Source: JAFGGG01 sp964638895 | GTDB taxonomy: Bacteria > Spirochaetota > Spirochaetia > SZUA-6 > RPPD01 | Direction of reading: 5' to 3' | Assembly (NCBI GenBank): GCA_964638895.1 | Contig: CAZWYY010000018.1 | Span: 1 to 57,144 of the forward strand | DNA: 57,144 bases | Part shown: positions 26,824-36,009 of the stretch, piece after piece | How positions within the stretch are numbered: the stretch's first letter is position 1 | Layout of the letters: each line of letters begins with the position of its first letter | Program-made: the position numbers and the translations under genes | The notes under the pieces: model-generated | What the model was told of the DNA's origin: nothing | What the model saw: only the letters and a program-made list of their open reading frames with translations | Databases searched by the model: none

Positions 26824-27483
26824 TTAGGCATGCTTGTTTATAAAATAATTTATGGCGTATTTGGTCAGTTCGTTGCCGTTCTTTAATCCAAGCTTCTTTT
26901 TTATATGCGCGTAATGTGTGTCAATCGTGTTCACGCTTGTATGCAATTTGCCGGCAATGGTATTTCGCTTGTATCCTTCGGCGATATATTGAAAAACCTG
27001 CATCTCCCTGTCACTCAGACTTTGAAGCGGTGTGCGGGCGCTCTTCTTATTATAAAAGATCTTTTCCAGGATGGAGTTCCTTATCCCCTCGCTTAGATAA
27101 ATATTTCCCACCAGTGTGCTTCTGATGGCCGCAAGCACCTTTTCCGAAGCCTCCGACTTCATGATATATCCCCTGGCTCCGGCATGTATGGATCTTTCCG
27201 CATACACCGATTCATCGTGCATGGAAATAACGATGATCAATACGCCTGGAAACTGTGCTTTTATATTTTTAATCAACTCAAGTCCGTTACCGCGGCTTAA
27301 GGAAATATCCACGATAACCAGATGGGGCTGTGTTTTTTCTATATTCTTTAAGGCCTGGAACGCGTCCTCCGCCTCGCCGCAGACCGCCATATCATCCTGT
27401 TTTGAGATAAGCTGCCGCAGGCCTTCCCGGATGATGGGATGATCATCAACAATAAATATCTTCTTCTTCATTTTTTCCGCCAC
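26824..27483 (-). CDS. NarL/LuxR-family response regulator
   Basis: 219 residues. The receiver domain (about 7-125) starts IFIVDDHPIIREGL, has the phosphorylatable Asp in LVIVDISLSRGNG, and ends GARGYIMKSEAS. A LuxR-type helix-turn-helix (about 150-212) follows, with LSDREMQVFQYIAEGYKRN and VNTIDTHYAHIKKKLGL. It is encoded 30 bases after the histidine kinase and is almost certainly its partner. Target genes are unknown; the beta-propeller genes upstream on the same strand are candidates only by position. Confidence 0.93.
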   Translation of the reverse strand: MAEKMKKKIFIVDDHPIIREGLRQLISKQDDMAVCGEAEDAFQALKNIEKTQPHLVIVDISLSRGNGLELIKNIKAQFPGVLIIVISMHDESVYAERSIHAGARGYIMKSEASEKVLAAIRSTLVGNIYLSEGIRNSILEKIFYNKKSARTPLQSLSDREMQVFQYIAEGYKRNTIAGKLHTSVNTIDTHYAHIKKKLGLKNGNELTKYAINYFINKHA

Positions 27484-27513
27484 AATAATGCCTCCGCCTG
27501 TCCATAGATAATT

Positions 27514-29091
27514 CTAAACCGGTAAGACGCACCTGAGTTTCAATCCCCTTTCGGAATTCTCGTAAAAATCAAGGGCGGCGTTTATGGCGTGGGCGCGATT
27601 ACGCATGATACCCAAACCAAGCCCCTTGTGCCCGTATAAATCTTCCAGTTTGCCCGAACCGTTATCAATTATCTCAAGCACAATACCGCTTTGCCCGCGA
27701 ACGATCGATATTTTAATCTCCGTTGCACACCCGTGTTTCAAGGCATTATGAATGGCCTCCCGGGCTATCATGTAAAGCTCTACCGCGGCGATCCTGTCCT
27801 TCACTTCAATTGAACCGCTGCATTCCAAAAGGCACCTCACATCGAACATATTTTCAGTATTGGTAATCAGTTCCTTAATGCCGGAAATGAAGGAATCAGG
27901 CTCCAGCTTCAAATGAAGCAGCCCATTGGCCAGCATCCGCGTCTGCTCAATTGCCCGATTAATAAGATTTGTTATGCGTTCCGTCTCCCTCCACTCAGGC
28001 AAATTAAGTTCCCGCAGCCTGTGTTCAACGGCCTTATTTTTTAAAGCTATGCCCGTGAGTAGTTGGCCCAGGCTGTCGTGCAAGGCCTGTCCCAGCCTCT
28101 CCTGCTCGTTTTTACTCAGTTCCAACAGTTCCCGTTCCAGGTTCCGCTGTTCGGTAATATCCTGTACTCCGGCGATCGCGCCCTCATATGTTCCCCCCGT
28201 GCCCAGAAGAAGCACCGCAATTACCCTGGCGTATATTACCGACCCGTCCTTCTTTAAAAACTTAAGAACGTGCTGTCTCTTATTTTCCCGTGTGTGCGGT
28301 GAAAGCAGCCGGTCCCACATGTCCTGTTGGCCGTGTTCCAAAAAATCCGTAATCCTTTTGCCCGTCATCTGGTCCGGGTTATATCCTAACATATCGGCCA
28401 TCCGCTGACTCACATACGTGGAAACCGAGTTTTTATCTATCACCCAGATGCCTTCATTCAAGCTCTCAAGCAGACAGTTGAATTTCCGTTCGTTTTGCCG
28501 CAAACACAGCATGAACCCCTGCTGTTTTTTTTCCATATCAAGCTTGTTAATCGCAATCGACAGATCGGAGGCCAGCCGCTTTAAAAGATCACGTTCCTCA
28601 TGTTCAATTATGCTGTCCCGATTCATGGTTACATTGAGTATGCCGTAAAGGGAATTCCCGTACTGAAGCCGGATACTCACAACAACTGAACCTTCATCCT
28701 CATTCCGCGGAAAACAAAAGCCGCATTCCGCAGAAGATTCCTCTATCATTTGCGCATCCTTATTACGGAGGACCTCGCGATAACAGGCGGTCGGCATGTT
28801 CGGTTTGATCGCTCTTTCTCCACCGGACTCCACTCCTTCCGGCCCCGCGGAGATGCAGGAGACGCTATTCCGGGTCGTATCCAGCAATAAAACGCAAACA
28901 TGGAGATACCCCCTAAGTTTTACCAGATCCTCACAGCAGGCCCTGACCAGTTGCTCGCTGCTTTTTTCCCGTGTAATAAGCCGGTTTATGCGGCGGATGG
29001 AATATAACATATTGTTTATGCGGATCAGCTTTTCTTCTCGCGTATTTCTCTTGGCGTCTTTTATAATCAACGGTTTTAAATTGTTATGCAT
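27514..29091 (-). CDS. NarL-type sensor histidine kinase with GAF and PAS domains
   Basis: 525 residues, cytoplasmic, no membrane segment. An N-terminal GAF-like domain (about 20-190) contains CISAGPEGV and a Cys-containing AECGFCFPRNED. A PAS domain (about 205-325) follows with NEGIWVIDKN and MLGYNPDQMTGKRITDF. A HisKA_3 dimerisation domain has the phospho-accepting His in GQALHDSLGQLLTGI, and the ATPase (about 430-525) has REAIHNALKHG, EIIDNGSG and GLGLGIMRNRA. It pairs with the response regulator just downstream. The signal is unknown; the soluble sensors suggest an internal cue. Confidence 0.92.
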   Translation of the reverse strand: MHNNLKPLIIKDAKRNTREEKLIRINNMLYSIRRINRLITREKSSEQLVRACCEDLVKLRGYLHVCVLLLDTTRNSVSCISAGPEGVESGGERAIKPNMPTACYREVLRNKDAQMIEESSAECGFCFPRNEDEGSVVVSIRLQYGNSLYGILNVTMNRDSIIEHEERDLLKRLASDLSIAINKLDMEKKQQGFMLCLRQNERKFNCLLESLNEGIWVIDKNSVSTYVSQRMADMLGYNPDQMTGKRITDFLEHGQQDMWDRLLSPHTRENKRQHVLKFLKKDGSVIYARVIAVLLLGTGGTYEGAIAGVQDITEQRNLERELLELSKNEQERLGQALHDSLGQLLTGIALKNKAVEHRLRELNLPEWRETERITNLINRAIEQTRMLANGLLHLKLEPDSFISGIKELITNTENMFDVRCLLECSGSIEVKDRIAAVELYMIAREAIHNALKHGCATEIKISIVRGQSGIVLEIIDNGSGKLEDLYGHKGLGLGIMRNRAHAINAALDFYENSERGLKLRCVLPV

Positions 29092-29168
29092 ATGTAACCG
29101 GGCGACACAAGGTCTTATACCTATAAATTTAGGAGATTATCTGTGAGATTGCAAATATTTTATCGGTT

Positions 29169-29411
29169 TTAGTCTACGAATGCGGTAAGTTCATTTACGT
29201 TTACCAGCTCAAGGAAGTGCTCGCGGATCTCCTGTCCGGTGGGTGTCTTGACATTTATCTTATACACACGGTATACGATCATCTTCACGGTGGGTATGGG
29301 CAAGGGCAGAGGGAATCCGTTCAGATCCACCAGTTGGTTTATGGTCAGGCTGTGCCCGATCTCCTGGACATCACCCTCGGGAAAGATAATGTAATTGGAT
29401 TTCATGAACAT
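29169..29411 (-). CDS. 80-residue protein of unknown function
   Basis: A small open frame with a G-rich ribosome site (GGGGGG on the minus strand, six bases before ATG 29411). The sequence is soluble and mixed alpha/beta, with FPEGDVQEIGHSLTINQLVD, a Pro-rich FPLPLPIPTVKMIVYRV, and HFLELVNVNELTAFVD at the end. I do not recognise the family. It sits between the 21-repeat WD40 gene (74 bases upstream) and the histidine kinase (77 bases downstream), all on the minus strand. The codon pattern and ribosome site suggest it is real. Confidence 0.6.
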   Translation of the reverse strand: MFMKSNYIIFPEGDVQEIGHSLTINQLVDLNGFPLPLPIPTVKMIVYRVYKINVKTPTGQEIREHFLELVNVNELTAFVD

Positions 29412-29485
29412 GGATTACCCCCCGTTTGAAATAAATATAACATTTCTCGTGGATTAAACTCAAGAAGGCCTGACGATATAACCGG

Positions 29486-32389
29486 TCATCGTAAAAACAT
29501 ATCTCTGATTGCATCAGGTTTATAATGAGCCCCGCGGTAATTGTCCGCGGGGAATACCTCATTACCCACGCGCGCGTTCAGGTAGCGGAGCCCGCCGGGT
29601 GAGGCATGATAATACCCCTCCGGACTGAGGATGGCCCATTCGCCATCCGTAAATCCCACCAAGGTGAGAACCTCCTTTTCAGGGGTCACCTCCCAAAGTT
29701 TCATCATGGCGTCCGCGCTTGCCGAGAGAACAAAACGGCCGTCCGGGGAAAAGATCACGCGCGTTATATAATCATCATGCCCGGTAATGCCCAGAAGCCT
29801 GTCGCCCGAAGCCGTGTCCCAGAGGGTAATCGTGTTTCCCGCGCAGGAGACAACGTATCTCCGGTCCGCAGAAAGGTCCGCGGAGTTTATAATCCCTTCG
29901 TGAATGTAAAAGCTTCTGATCTGCGCGCCCGTTTCCAGGTCCCACATCCTGATTGTACCGTCGTAGCCCGTGGAAAGCAGTCGTGTGCCTCCGGCAAAAT
30001 ATTTCACCGACGACACCAGGTCATTGTTTCCTTCCAGATTCTTCAGGAGCTTCCCGTCCGGCAACGACCACAGTTTGATTGTTTTGTCCCACCCGCCGGA
30101 GACCGCCAGTGTGCCGTCCGCCGATACATCCGCACAGATTATGGGCTCGGTGTGTCCTTCCATAACGCACACCTGGGTCCCCGTGTGAAGATTCCACAAC
30201 CTGAGGCTTTTATCCCAACCACCGGAGACGGCGAACCCGCCGTCTTCGGCAAACCTCACACACGAGACCGTGTTGGTATGACCCCTGAAGGTATGAAGCG
30301 CCTTGCCCGTGGAAACCTCCCACAGTTTCACGGTGGCGTCATAGCTTCCGGACAGGGCATACCTTCCGTCATTTGAAAGGTCAACCGATGTCACATAAGC
30401 GGAATGGCCGGAAAAGGTCCGTACCACCGTGGCCGTCGCCGTGTCCCATAATTTCAGGGTGTTGTCCCAGCTTCCCGAAAGCAGCCGCGTTCCATCCGCA
30501 GAAAAGACCGCAGCGGAAACCACATCCGTATGCCCTATAAAGGTCTTCAACGGCTTTTTGGCGGTAAGACGCCAAATTTTTATGCTTGTATCCGCGCCCG
30601 CGGAAAATGCAAGAGTGCCGGCGGGATTAACCTTGACAACGTTCACCGCATTGGTATGCCCCCGGTAGGTTTTTACCTCACTTCCCACAGCGATATCCCA
30701 AAGTTTTACGGTGTGATCGCCGCTTGCGGAAAGGATTCTTTTGCCGTCCGGCGTAAAGGTAACGCCGGAAACGTAGTAGGAATGGCCCAGAAAGGTTTTC
30801 AGCAGGGCGCCGTCCGCTATGCTCCATAATTTTATGGAATTGTCCCAACTGCCCGAAAGCGCGTATTTCCCGTCCGGGGAAAAGGCCACGGAACTCACCC
30901 AATCGAAATGGCCCCGGAACTGTCTCACCTCTTTTCCCGCGGCAATATTCCACAAGCGCATGGTTCTATCCAGACTGCCCGAAAGCAGGTAAGCGCCGTC
31001 AGGGGAAACGGCAAGCGAGCTGATATACCCCTTGTGTCCGCTGAAGGTGGTTATTGCCTTTCCGTTTTCCGTATCCCATAATTTTAGGGTGGTATCATAA
31101 CTGCCTGACACAATACGTTTCCCGTCGGGCAAAAATGCTATACATGAAACAACATTAGCGTGACCGCCGAACTCGCGCAAGAGCTTTCCGCTGTGCGCAT
31201 CCAGCAGCTCAAGCAGGCCGCCGCTGCCGCCGACCAGAAGCCGGTTTCCGTCCGGAGAAACCGCCAGGGACCGGATATACTCCCACCTGCCCTTGATACT
31301 TTGCAGCAATCCGCCGCCGCTTAAGTCCCAGACCCTGACGGTGTTGTCCACTCCGGCCGCATACAGCCTTTTGCCGTCCGGAGAGAAGGCAAGTGTTTTT
31401 ATCTCAGCCGAATACCCCCTGAAGCTTCTTATAAGTTTTCCCGAGCGCGCGTCCCAGAGCCTGGCGCTAAGGTCCTGTGCCGCTGAAAGCACAAACCGGC
31501 CGTCCGGGGAGAAGGCCACAGAGGTGATCTTGCCCTCGTGCCCCTGAAGGCCGCCGATCTGTCTTCCGCTTGCCGCGTCCCAAAGCTTTATATTTTTATC
31601 CCAGTCACCGGAAACAATATATCCGCCGTCCGCGGAAAAAGCGGCACAGGAAATCACGTTCCGGTGTCCTTGAAATCTCTTCACTTCTCTGCCGGTAGCA
31701 ACATCCCAGAGTATAATGTTTTCATCCCATCCCGCGGATATCGCCCGGCGGCCGTCGGGCGAGAAGGCCACCGTGTTGACCGTATAGTTATGCCCCTGCA
31801 ACATCCGCACCTGTTCCCCGCTCCCCACGTCCCACAGGCGTACGGTTGTATCCCAACTACCGGAAAGCGCGTACCTGCCGTCCGGTGAGAAAGCCACACA
31901 GGTGACCTGGGCCTCATGCCCCACAAACACCTTGAGCTGCGCTCCCGTTTCCGTGTCCCACAACCTGACGGTATTATCCCCTCCCCCCGAAAGCGCGTAC
32001 CTGCCGTCCGGTGCGAAGGCCACCGCTTCGACAAAATCCATATGTCCCTTAAATGTGCGTACCTCCCGGCCGCTTGCGATATCCCAAAGTTTAAGGGTAT
32101 GGTCCCAGCTGCCGGACAGTGCGAACCTGCCGTCCGGTGAGAAGGCCACAGAGCGCACCATTTCGCTGTGCCCGGTAAAGGTTCTGATCTCCCTGCCGGA
32201 GGCCGCATCCCAAAGCTTCAGGGTTTTATCGCGGCTGCCGGTAAGAACGTATTTCCCGTCCGGAGAAAAAACAGCGGAAAAAATAAAATCCGCATGTCCC
32301 AGTTGTATAAACAGTTCTGGAGTCTCAGCGGCCAGGAAGAAGGCCGGGAGAAATACAAGGAGTAAAAAAAACACTATTCTTTTACGCAT
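29486..32389 (-). CDS. Exported protein with 21 WD40 repeats
   Basis: 967 residues from ATG 32387-32389, which begins a clear signal peptide (IVFFLLLVFLPAFFLAA); the frame open further upstream is a shadow of the next gene. After the signal peptide I count 21 consecutive WD40 repeats of about 42 residues, each with GH...V...FSPDG...SGSWD...KLWD. That is enough for three seven-bladed propellers. The C-terminal 55 residues (WAILSPEGYYHASPGG, then YLNARVGNE) resemble the segment that in other bacteria links WD40 propellers to a caspase-like domain, which is absent here. The protein is probably a periplasmic or surface binding scaffold. It lies 52 bases downstream of the PQQ-type propeller gene and probably shares its message. 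Confidence 0.92.
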   Translation of the reverse strand: MRKRIVFFLLLVFLPAFFLAAETPELFIQLGHADFIFSAVFSPDGKYVLTGSRDKTLKLWDAASGREIRTFTGHSEMVRSVAFSPDGRFALSGSWDHTLKLWDIASGREVRTFKGHMDFVEAVAFAPDGRYALSGGGDNTVRLWDTETGAQLKVFVGHEAQVTCVAFSPDGRYALSGSWDTTVRLWDVGSGEQVRMLQGHNYTVNTVAFSPDGRRAISAGWDENIILWDVATGREVKRFQGHRNVISCAAFSADGGYIVSGDWDKNIKLWDAASGRQIGGLQGHEGKITSVAFSPDGRFVLSAAQDLSARLWDARSGKLIRSFRGYSAEIKTLAFSPDGKRLYAAGVDNTVRVWDLSGGGLLQSIKGRWEYIRSLAVSPDGNRLLVGGSGGLLELLDAHSGKLLREFGGHANVVSCIAFLPDGKRIVSGSYDTTLKLWDTENGKAITTFSGHKGYISSLAVSPDGAYLLSGSLDRTMRLWNIAAGKEVRQFRGHFDWVSSVAFSPDGKYALSGSWDNSIKLWSIADGALLKTFLGHSYYVSGVTFTPDGKRILSASGDHTVKLWDIAVGSEVKTYRGHTNAVNVVKVNPAGTLAFSAGADTSIKIWRLTAKKPLKTFIGHTDVVSAAVFSADGTRLLSGSWDNTLKLWDTATATVVRTFSGHSAYVTSVDLSNDGRYALSGSYDATVKLWEVSTGKALHTFRGHTNTVSCVRFAEDGGFAVSGGWDKSLRLWNLHTGTQVCVMEGHTEPIICADVSADGTLAVSGGWDKTIKLWSLPDGKLLKNLEGNNDLVSSVKYFAGGTRLLSTGYDGTIRMWDLETGAQIRSFYIHEGIINSADLSADRRYVVSCAGNTITLWDTASGDRLLGITGHDDYITRVIFSPDGRFVLSASADAMMKLWEVTPEKEVLTLVGFTDGEWAILSPEGYYHASPGGLRYLNARVGNEVFPADNYRGAHYKPDAIRDMFLR

Positions 32390-32441
32390 GTTAAGAATAG
32401 TATAACACCCCCGGCTGGAAAATATCCAGTAACGTACCGCC

Positions 32442-33626
32442 TTATTCCAGGGCGTACATGGTGCCGTCCGCACTCCCGATATAAAGCACGCCGTCCGCCA
32501 CGGCCGGGCTTCCGTAGAGGGCGCCGCCGGTTTCAAAGTTCCATAGTTCTTTTCCCGAACCCGCGTCCAGGGCGAACACCTTGTCCGTATCCCCTCCTGC
32601 CAAGTAGACGATACCCTGCGCGTAAAGCGGGGAAGACCAGACCCAGCCGTGCGCGTCAAACTCCCAGGCCGTTTTGCCGGTTCCGGCCTCCAGAGCCAGC
32701 AGCCTGTGGTAATCCGACGAACCCACATAAAGCAGGCCTTTGTCACCCAGGGCCGGAAATCCGGTCAGCCAGGTGGCGTTTTCCGGGGCCAGGAGACTTT
32801 TCCAGATCACCTCTCCGGAACTGCCGTTTACCGCGTAACAACGCCGGTCTTTGCAGGCGAAATAGACCGTACCCTTGTTGTCAATCGCGGGCCCGTAGTT
32901 GACAATCCCGTCGGTTTTGACCTCCCATTTCAGCGATCCGTTGTTTTTGTCCAGCGCGTAGAATTTATTATACTCACTGCCCACATACAGCGTATCTCCG
33001 AAGACGGCGGGTGAGGAACGGATAAGATTAACCTCATCCGGATCGAAACTCCATTTCAGATTTCCGGAAAACGCGTCCAGCGCGAACAGGCAGTGCGCGT
33101 TATTGCGCGCGCCGATGTACAACATGCCATTGTCCACAAGCGGTGATGAGGTATAATCGTCCCATTGAAAAAACTGCGCATTATGATTTTCCTGCCCCGC
33201 ATCCTTAAGCAGATCGAACCTCCATACCTGTTTTCCGGTTCCGGCGTCCAGGGCATAGACATACCCGTCATAGCTGTCAAAAAACACCATGCCGTACACG
33301 ACGGCCGCCGAGCTGCGGACCATGCCCCCGGTTTCAAAACGCCATCTCTCCTTTCCGCTTCCGGCGTCCACGGCATAGAAGCATTTATCGTTGCTCCCGA
33401 AAAACAGCATCCCTTGGGCCGGGACCGGGGTGGACCAAATCTCCCCATTGGTCTGAAACTTCCATTTACTACCGGGCTTGGTAAGCGGCCCCGGTGTTTC
33501 CGACCTGCCCTGCCGCTGCGGATCGCCCCGGAACAGGACCGCCGCTCCGTATTCCTCCATGTTATGCCCGCAGGCCGAAAATAAAAACAAGGGGATGACA
33601 AATATATTGAAAAAATCTTTTCTCAT
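32442..33626 (-). CDS. PQQ-type eight-bladed beta-propeller lipoprotein
   Basis: 394 residues with a signal peptide and lipobox LFSAC. Eight repeats of about 42 residues follow, each built on G.LYxGS....ALDAGSGKExW.F, the pattern of PQQ-enzyme and BamB propellers. No quinoprotein active-site disulfide or metal site is visible, so this is a structural or binding propeller rather than a dehydrogenase. BamB, the closest functional analogue, helps insert outer-membrane proteins, but the eight regular repeats here are shared by many unrelated lipoproteins. It sits between the ECF sigma gene and the WD40 gene, suggesting that the sigma factor may control it. Confidence 0.9.
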   Translation of the reverse strand: MRKDFFNIFVIPLFLFSACGHNMEEYGAAVLFRGDPQRQGRSETPGPLTKPGSKWKFQTNGEIWSTPVPAQGMLFFGSNDKCFYAVDAGSGKERWRFETGGMVRSSAAVVYGMVFFDSYDGYVYALDAGTGKQVWRFDLLKDAGQENHNAQFFQWDDYTSSPLVDNGMLYIGARNNAHCLFALDAFSGNLKWSFDPDEVNLIRSSPAVFGDTLYVGSEYNKFYALDKNNGSLKWEVKTDGIVNYGPAIDNKGTVYFACKDRRCYAVNGSSGEVIWKSLLAPENATWLTGFPALGDKGLLYVGSSDYHRLLALEAGTGKTAWEFDAHGWVWSSPLYAQGIVYLAGGDTDKVFALDAGSGKELWNFETGGALYGSPAVADGVLYIGSADGTMYALE

Positions 33627-33672
33627 GGTTTTCTCCTATCATATATGGTTTGTTATTATCTGTGGTGGAACG

Positions 33673-34614
33673 TCAATTCCCGCCCGGTTCCCGGTTCAGG
33701 TCGAATATCTCCTTAAACTCCCTGCTTGCAATGGTCTCGGACAACCATTCCATGACGCCGGGGGATTCCCAAAATGGCTGTGACTGAAAGAGGTTTTTAA
33801 ACCGATAAAAATAACCGTTCATAAACCTTTTCACCCGGCCCGCGACCATATCCCTTACCGGGTGTGTATACGTAAGACCGTCATACACCAGGCGGCCGGG
33901 GTCCCTGTAGCCCTGTTCAATCAGACCGGAGATTTTCAGACGGCACCTGCAACGCGCCCGTTTATTTACCAGGCTGCAGGTCTGCCCCATAAACCTTTTC
34001 AACCTCGCGCGTGAGCGGGATAAAATCTTTCTGAAATTGGACCTGCTCATGTTTAAAAGCCCGGCCCCCATGGCGGAACCGACGCTAAAGATCACTCCCA
34101 GGATGATGACAAGCCGCTGTGTCCGGTTCAGACAGATCAGCGTGGCCATTACGCAATTTATCATGGTATCGTGCACCAGGGCCCTGATCTCCCGGCTGTC
34201 CTCCGGCTCCCTGTCCGGAATGTCGTCCATCCGCTCGTAGTAGTTCCCAAAGGTGAAGCCCGCCTTTTCCAGGCCCCGCGTTTTCATGTTTATGATATGA
34301 TTTACCGTCACCCGGTAAAGCCAAGTTTTAAACGCTGCCCTGGCGGGATCATACTGCTTAAGTCGCGTGATGATCTTAATCAAAATTTCCTGGGTAACAT
34401 CCTCGGCGTCTTCGGGCACTATGACCATGCGGATCGCCAGGTTGTATATCCAGTCACGATACCGTGAGATCAGTGATTCCAAAGCACGCCTGCTGCCCTC
34501 CAGGGCCTGTGAGACCAGGCACTCATCCCGCGGCGTTGTCCGTTTAGTTGCCTGCCCGTGGTCTCCCTGCGTCGCCTGCCCCCAGTTCCGCCGCGTATTA
34601 TGCTTCAGCAGCAT
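33673..34614 (-). CDS. ECF sigma factor with a Cys-rich C-terminal extension
   Basis: 313 residues. Sigma region 2 is clear (LESLISRYRDWIYNLAIRMV, then PEDAEDVTQEILIKIITRL and AFKTWLYRVTVN). Region 4 (about 165-215) has LNRTQRLVIILGVIF and a helix-turn-helix MSRSNFRKILSRSRARLKRF. A 100-residue extension follows, beginning GQTCSLVNKRARCRCRL, whose three cysteines could bind metal or sense redox state; similar tails occur in some ECF groups. No anti-sigma gene is adjacent; an FHA-LuxR gene lies 132 bases upstream. The N-terminal start is uncertain because the first 30 residues look non-conserved. Confidence 0.88.
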   Translation of the reverse strand: MLLKHNTRRNWGQATQGDHGQATKRTTPRDECLVSQALEGSRRALESLISRYRDWIYNLAIRMVIVPEDAEDVTQEILIKIITRLKQYDPARAAFKTWLYRVTVNHIINMKTRGLEKAGFTFGNYYERMDDIPDREPEDSREIRALVHDTMINCVMATLICLNRTQRLVIILGVIFSVGSAMGAGLLNMSRSNFRKILSRSRARLKRFMGQTCSLVNKRARCRCRLKISGLIEQGYRDPGRLVYDGLTYTHPVRDMVAGRVKRFMNGYFYRFKNLFQSQPFWESPGVMEWLSETIASREFKEIFDLNREPGGN

Positions 34615-34746
34615 CCGGCCTCCTCAGTGCGGTTTCTCGTTTATGGTAATTGTTCTGCGCCATACATATAATTATACAGGTAAAACCTGCGTGCTGTGAC
34701 AGGTTGGGGATAATTTTTTACGATAAAACGGCACATAACGGGAAGA

Positions 34747-35346
34747 TCATTTTTTCTTTCCCCGCGCGGGATATGTATTGAAAAGCGTCAATAATTCAAA
34801 GCGGGAATGGGTCCCGGTTTTTTTAAATATATTTAATACATGGTTCTTGGCCGTGCCCTCCGCGATGAACAGCTTACCGGCGATCGATTTTGAGGACTTG
34901 CCTTTAAGCAGAAAAAAAAGCACTTCCTCTTCCCGCTTGCTGAGTTTATAAAATTCGGCAAAGGTCTCCTTTTTTTTGGGACCGCGGAAAAGATTGGTTT
35001 TTTTTATCCCGTCCGCGGTTTTGTTGTCCGTGAAATACACCTTAAACTCCTGGTCGGCAAAACCCAGCGTGTCTTCAGCCCGCAACGGGATACTGCCGGC
35101 CACACGCCTGCCGTTCACGAATGTACCGTTCATGCTCTTCAAATCACGGACGGCCGGGTGTTCACCCTGCATGAAAATCTCCGAATGCCGTCGAGAGACG
35201 TTTTTAGATGAAAGAAAAAGGTTGCACTTTTTATCACGGCCTATGACAAAGGGAAAGGTGGTAAGTTTTATGAAAATGGTATTGCCGTCGCTTAATCTGC
35301 CCTCGAGAAACCAGAATTTGGTGGCACTGCCTTGTGATTTCAGCAT
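34747..35346 (-). CDS. FHA-LuxR transcription factor
   Basis: 199 residues joining two domains not often fused. Residues about 10-110 are a forkhead-associated domain with VIGRDKKCNLFL, NVSRRHSEIF and MNGTFVNGRRV, the conserved Gly-Arg, Ser, Arg-His and Asn of phosphothreonine-binding FHA modules. Residues about 130-195 are a LuxR-type helix-turn-helix (LSKREEEVLFFLLKGKSSK, then EGTAKNHVLNIFKKTG). It has no receiver domain, so activity is probably set by a threonine-phosphorylated partner or by its own assembly. A Ser/Thr kinase is not in the window. It starts the minus-strand block that contains the sigma factor and the propellers. Confidence 0.88.
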   Translation of the reverse strand: MLKSQGSATKFWFLEGRLSDGNTIFIKLTTFPFVIGRDKKCNLFLSSKNVSRRHSEIFMQGEHPAVRDLKSMNGTFVNGRRVAGSIPLRAEDTLGFADQEFKVYFTDNKTADGIKKTNLFRGPKKKETFAEFYKLSKREEEVLFFLLKGKSSKSIAGKLFIAEGTAKNHVLNIFKKTGTHSRFELLTLFNTYPARGKKK

Positions 35347-35527
35347 TCCGCTTGTTTAAGGGTACGCTTTTGCCTTTTTTCTGTCAATACGCGGCGAGGG
35401 GGCGTCATGATCTTGATTTGGGCGGCACCGCAGGGGAGGCAAAAAAACATACCGAACGGCATACAGAATTTTTTTTGTAAATGATCCATTAATTAAGCAT
35501 ACATCAATATGAATGGGGGTATAAAAA

Positions 35528-35968
35528 ATGAAACTATTCATCATAATAGTAACATTTTTAACATTATTTTTATTCTCATTTTTCTCATGCACGCCTCCGG
35601 TGGAAGATGAGGCAATGAAATATATCGAAGTAGCCGGGGCGGACGGCCCGGGGTTTGCCGTTGATTTCGCGGATCGGGGAGGCAGCAGCCAGCATGTGGC
35701 TTTTGGAATTGATAATGACGGCAATATCCATATTATGGGGGTGGCCGATTACACTCCGGCAAACTCCGTCATAAGCCCGCCGGCTGTGGTTTTCACCTTG
35801 CCCGCGGGTTACAGACCGTCGCACGACCAGTATTTCGGAGTTACTCTTAACGGCTATGCCAATCAGTTCGGTCTTATAAGCGTACTTACGGACGGCCGGG
35901 TCTTTATCGGGACCAGCCCCACGGCTTTGGACTGGTTCCCCTTTGGGCATATTATCGTAGCGCAATAG
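35528..35968 (+). CDS. Small lipoprotein of unknown function
   Basis: 146 residues with a strongly hydrophobic signal peptide ending in lipobox FFSC, preceded by a G-rich ribosome site. The mature part is beta-rich and Gly-rich (VAFGIDNDGNIHIMGVADY, then YFGVTLNGYANQFGLISV) and may form a small beta-sandwich or propeller fragment. I do not recognise a family. It opens a plus-strand pair with a 53-residue gene 41 bases downstream, and it diverges from the FHA-LuxR gene, whose start is 181 bases away. Confidence 0.65.
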   Translation: MKLFIIIVTFLTLFLFSFFSCTPPVEDEAMKYIEVAGADGPGFAVDFADRGGSSQHVAFGIDNDGNIHIMGVADYTPANSVISPPAVVFTLPAGYRPSHDQYFGVTLNGYANQFGLISVLTDGRVFIGTSPTALDWFPFGHIIVAQ

Positions 35969-36009
35969 GAAATGTATTTGTATAAAAATTGTAAAAGGAG
36001 GGCACACAC

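Noticed and set aside
29486..32389. Nucleotide tandem repeats or CRISPR-like pattern
   Set aside because: The periodicity is the in-frame 42-residue WD40 repeat with diverged codons.
32390..32746. N-terminal extension of the WD40 gene
   Set aside because: It is the shadow of the PQQ-type propeller gene in another frame; the signal peptide at 32389 marks the true start.
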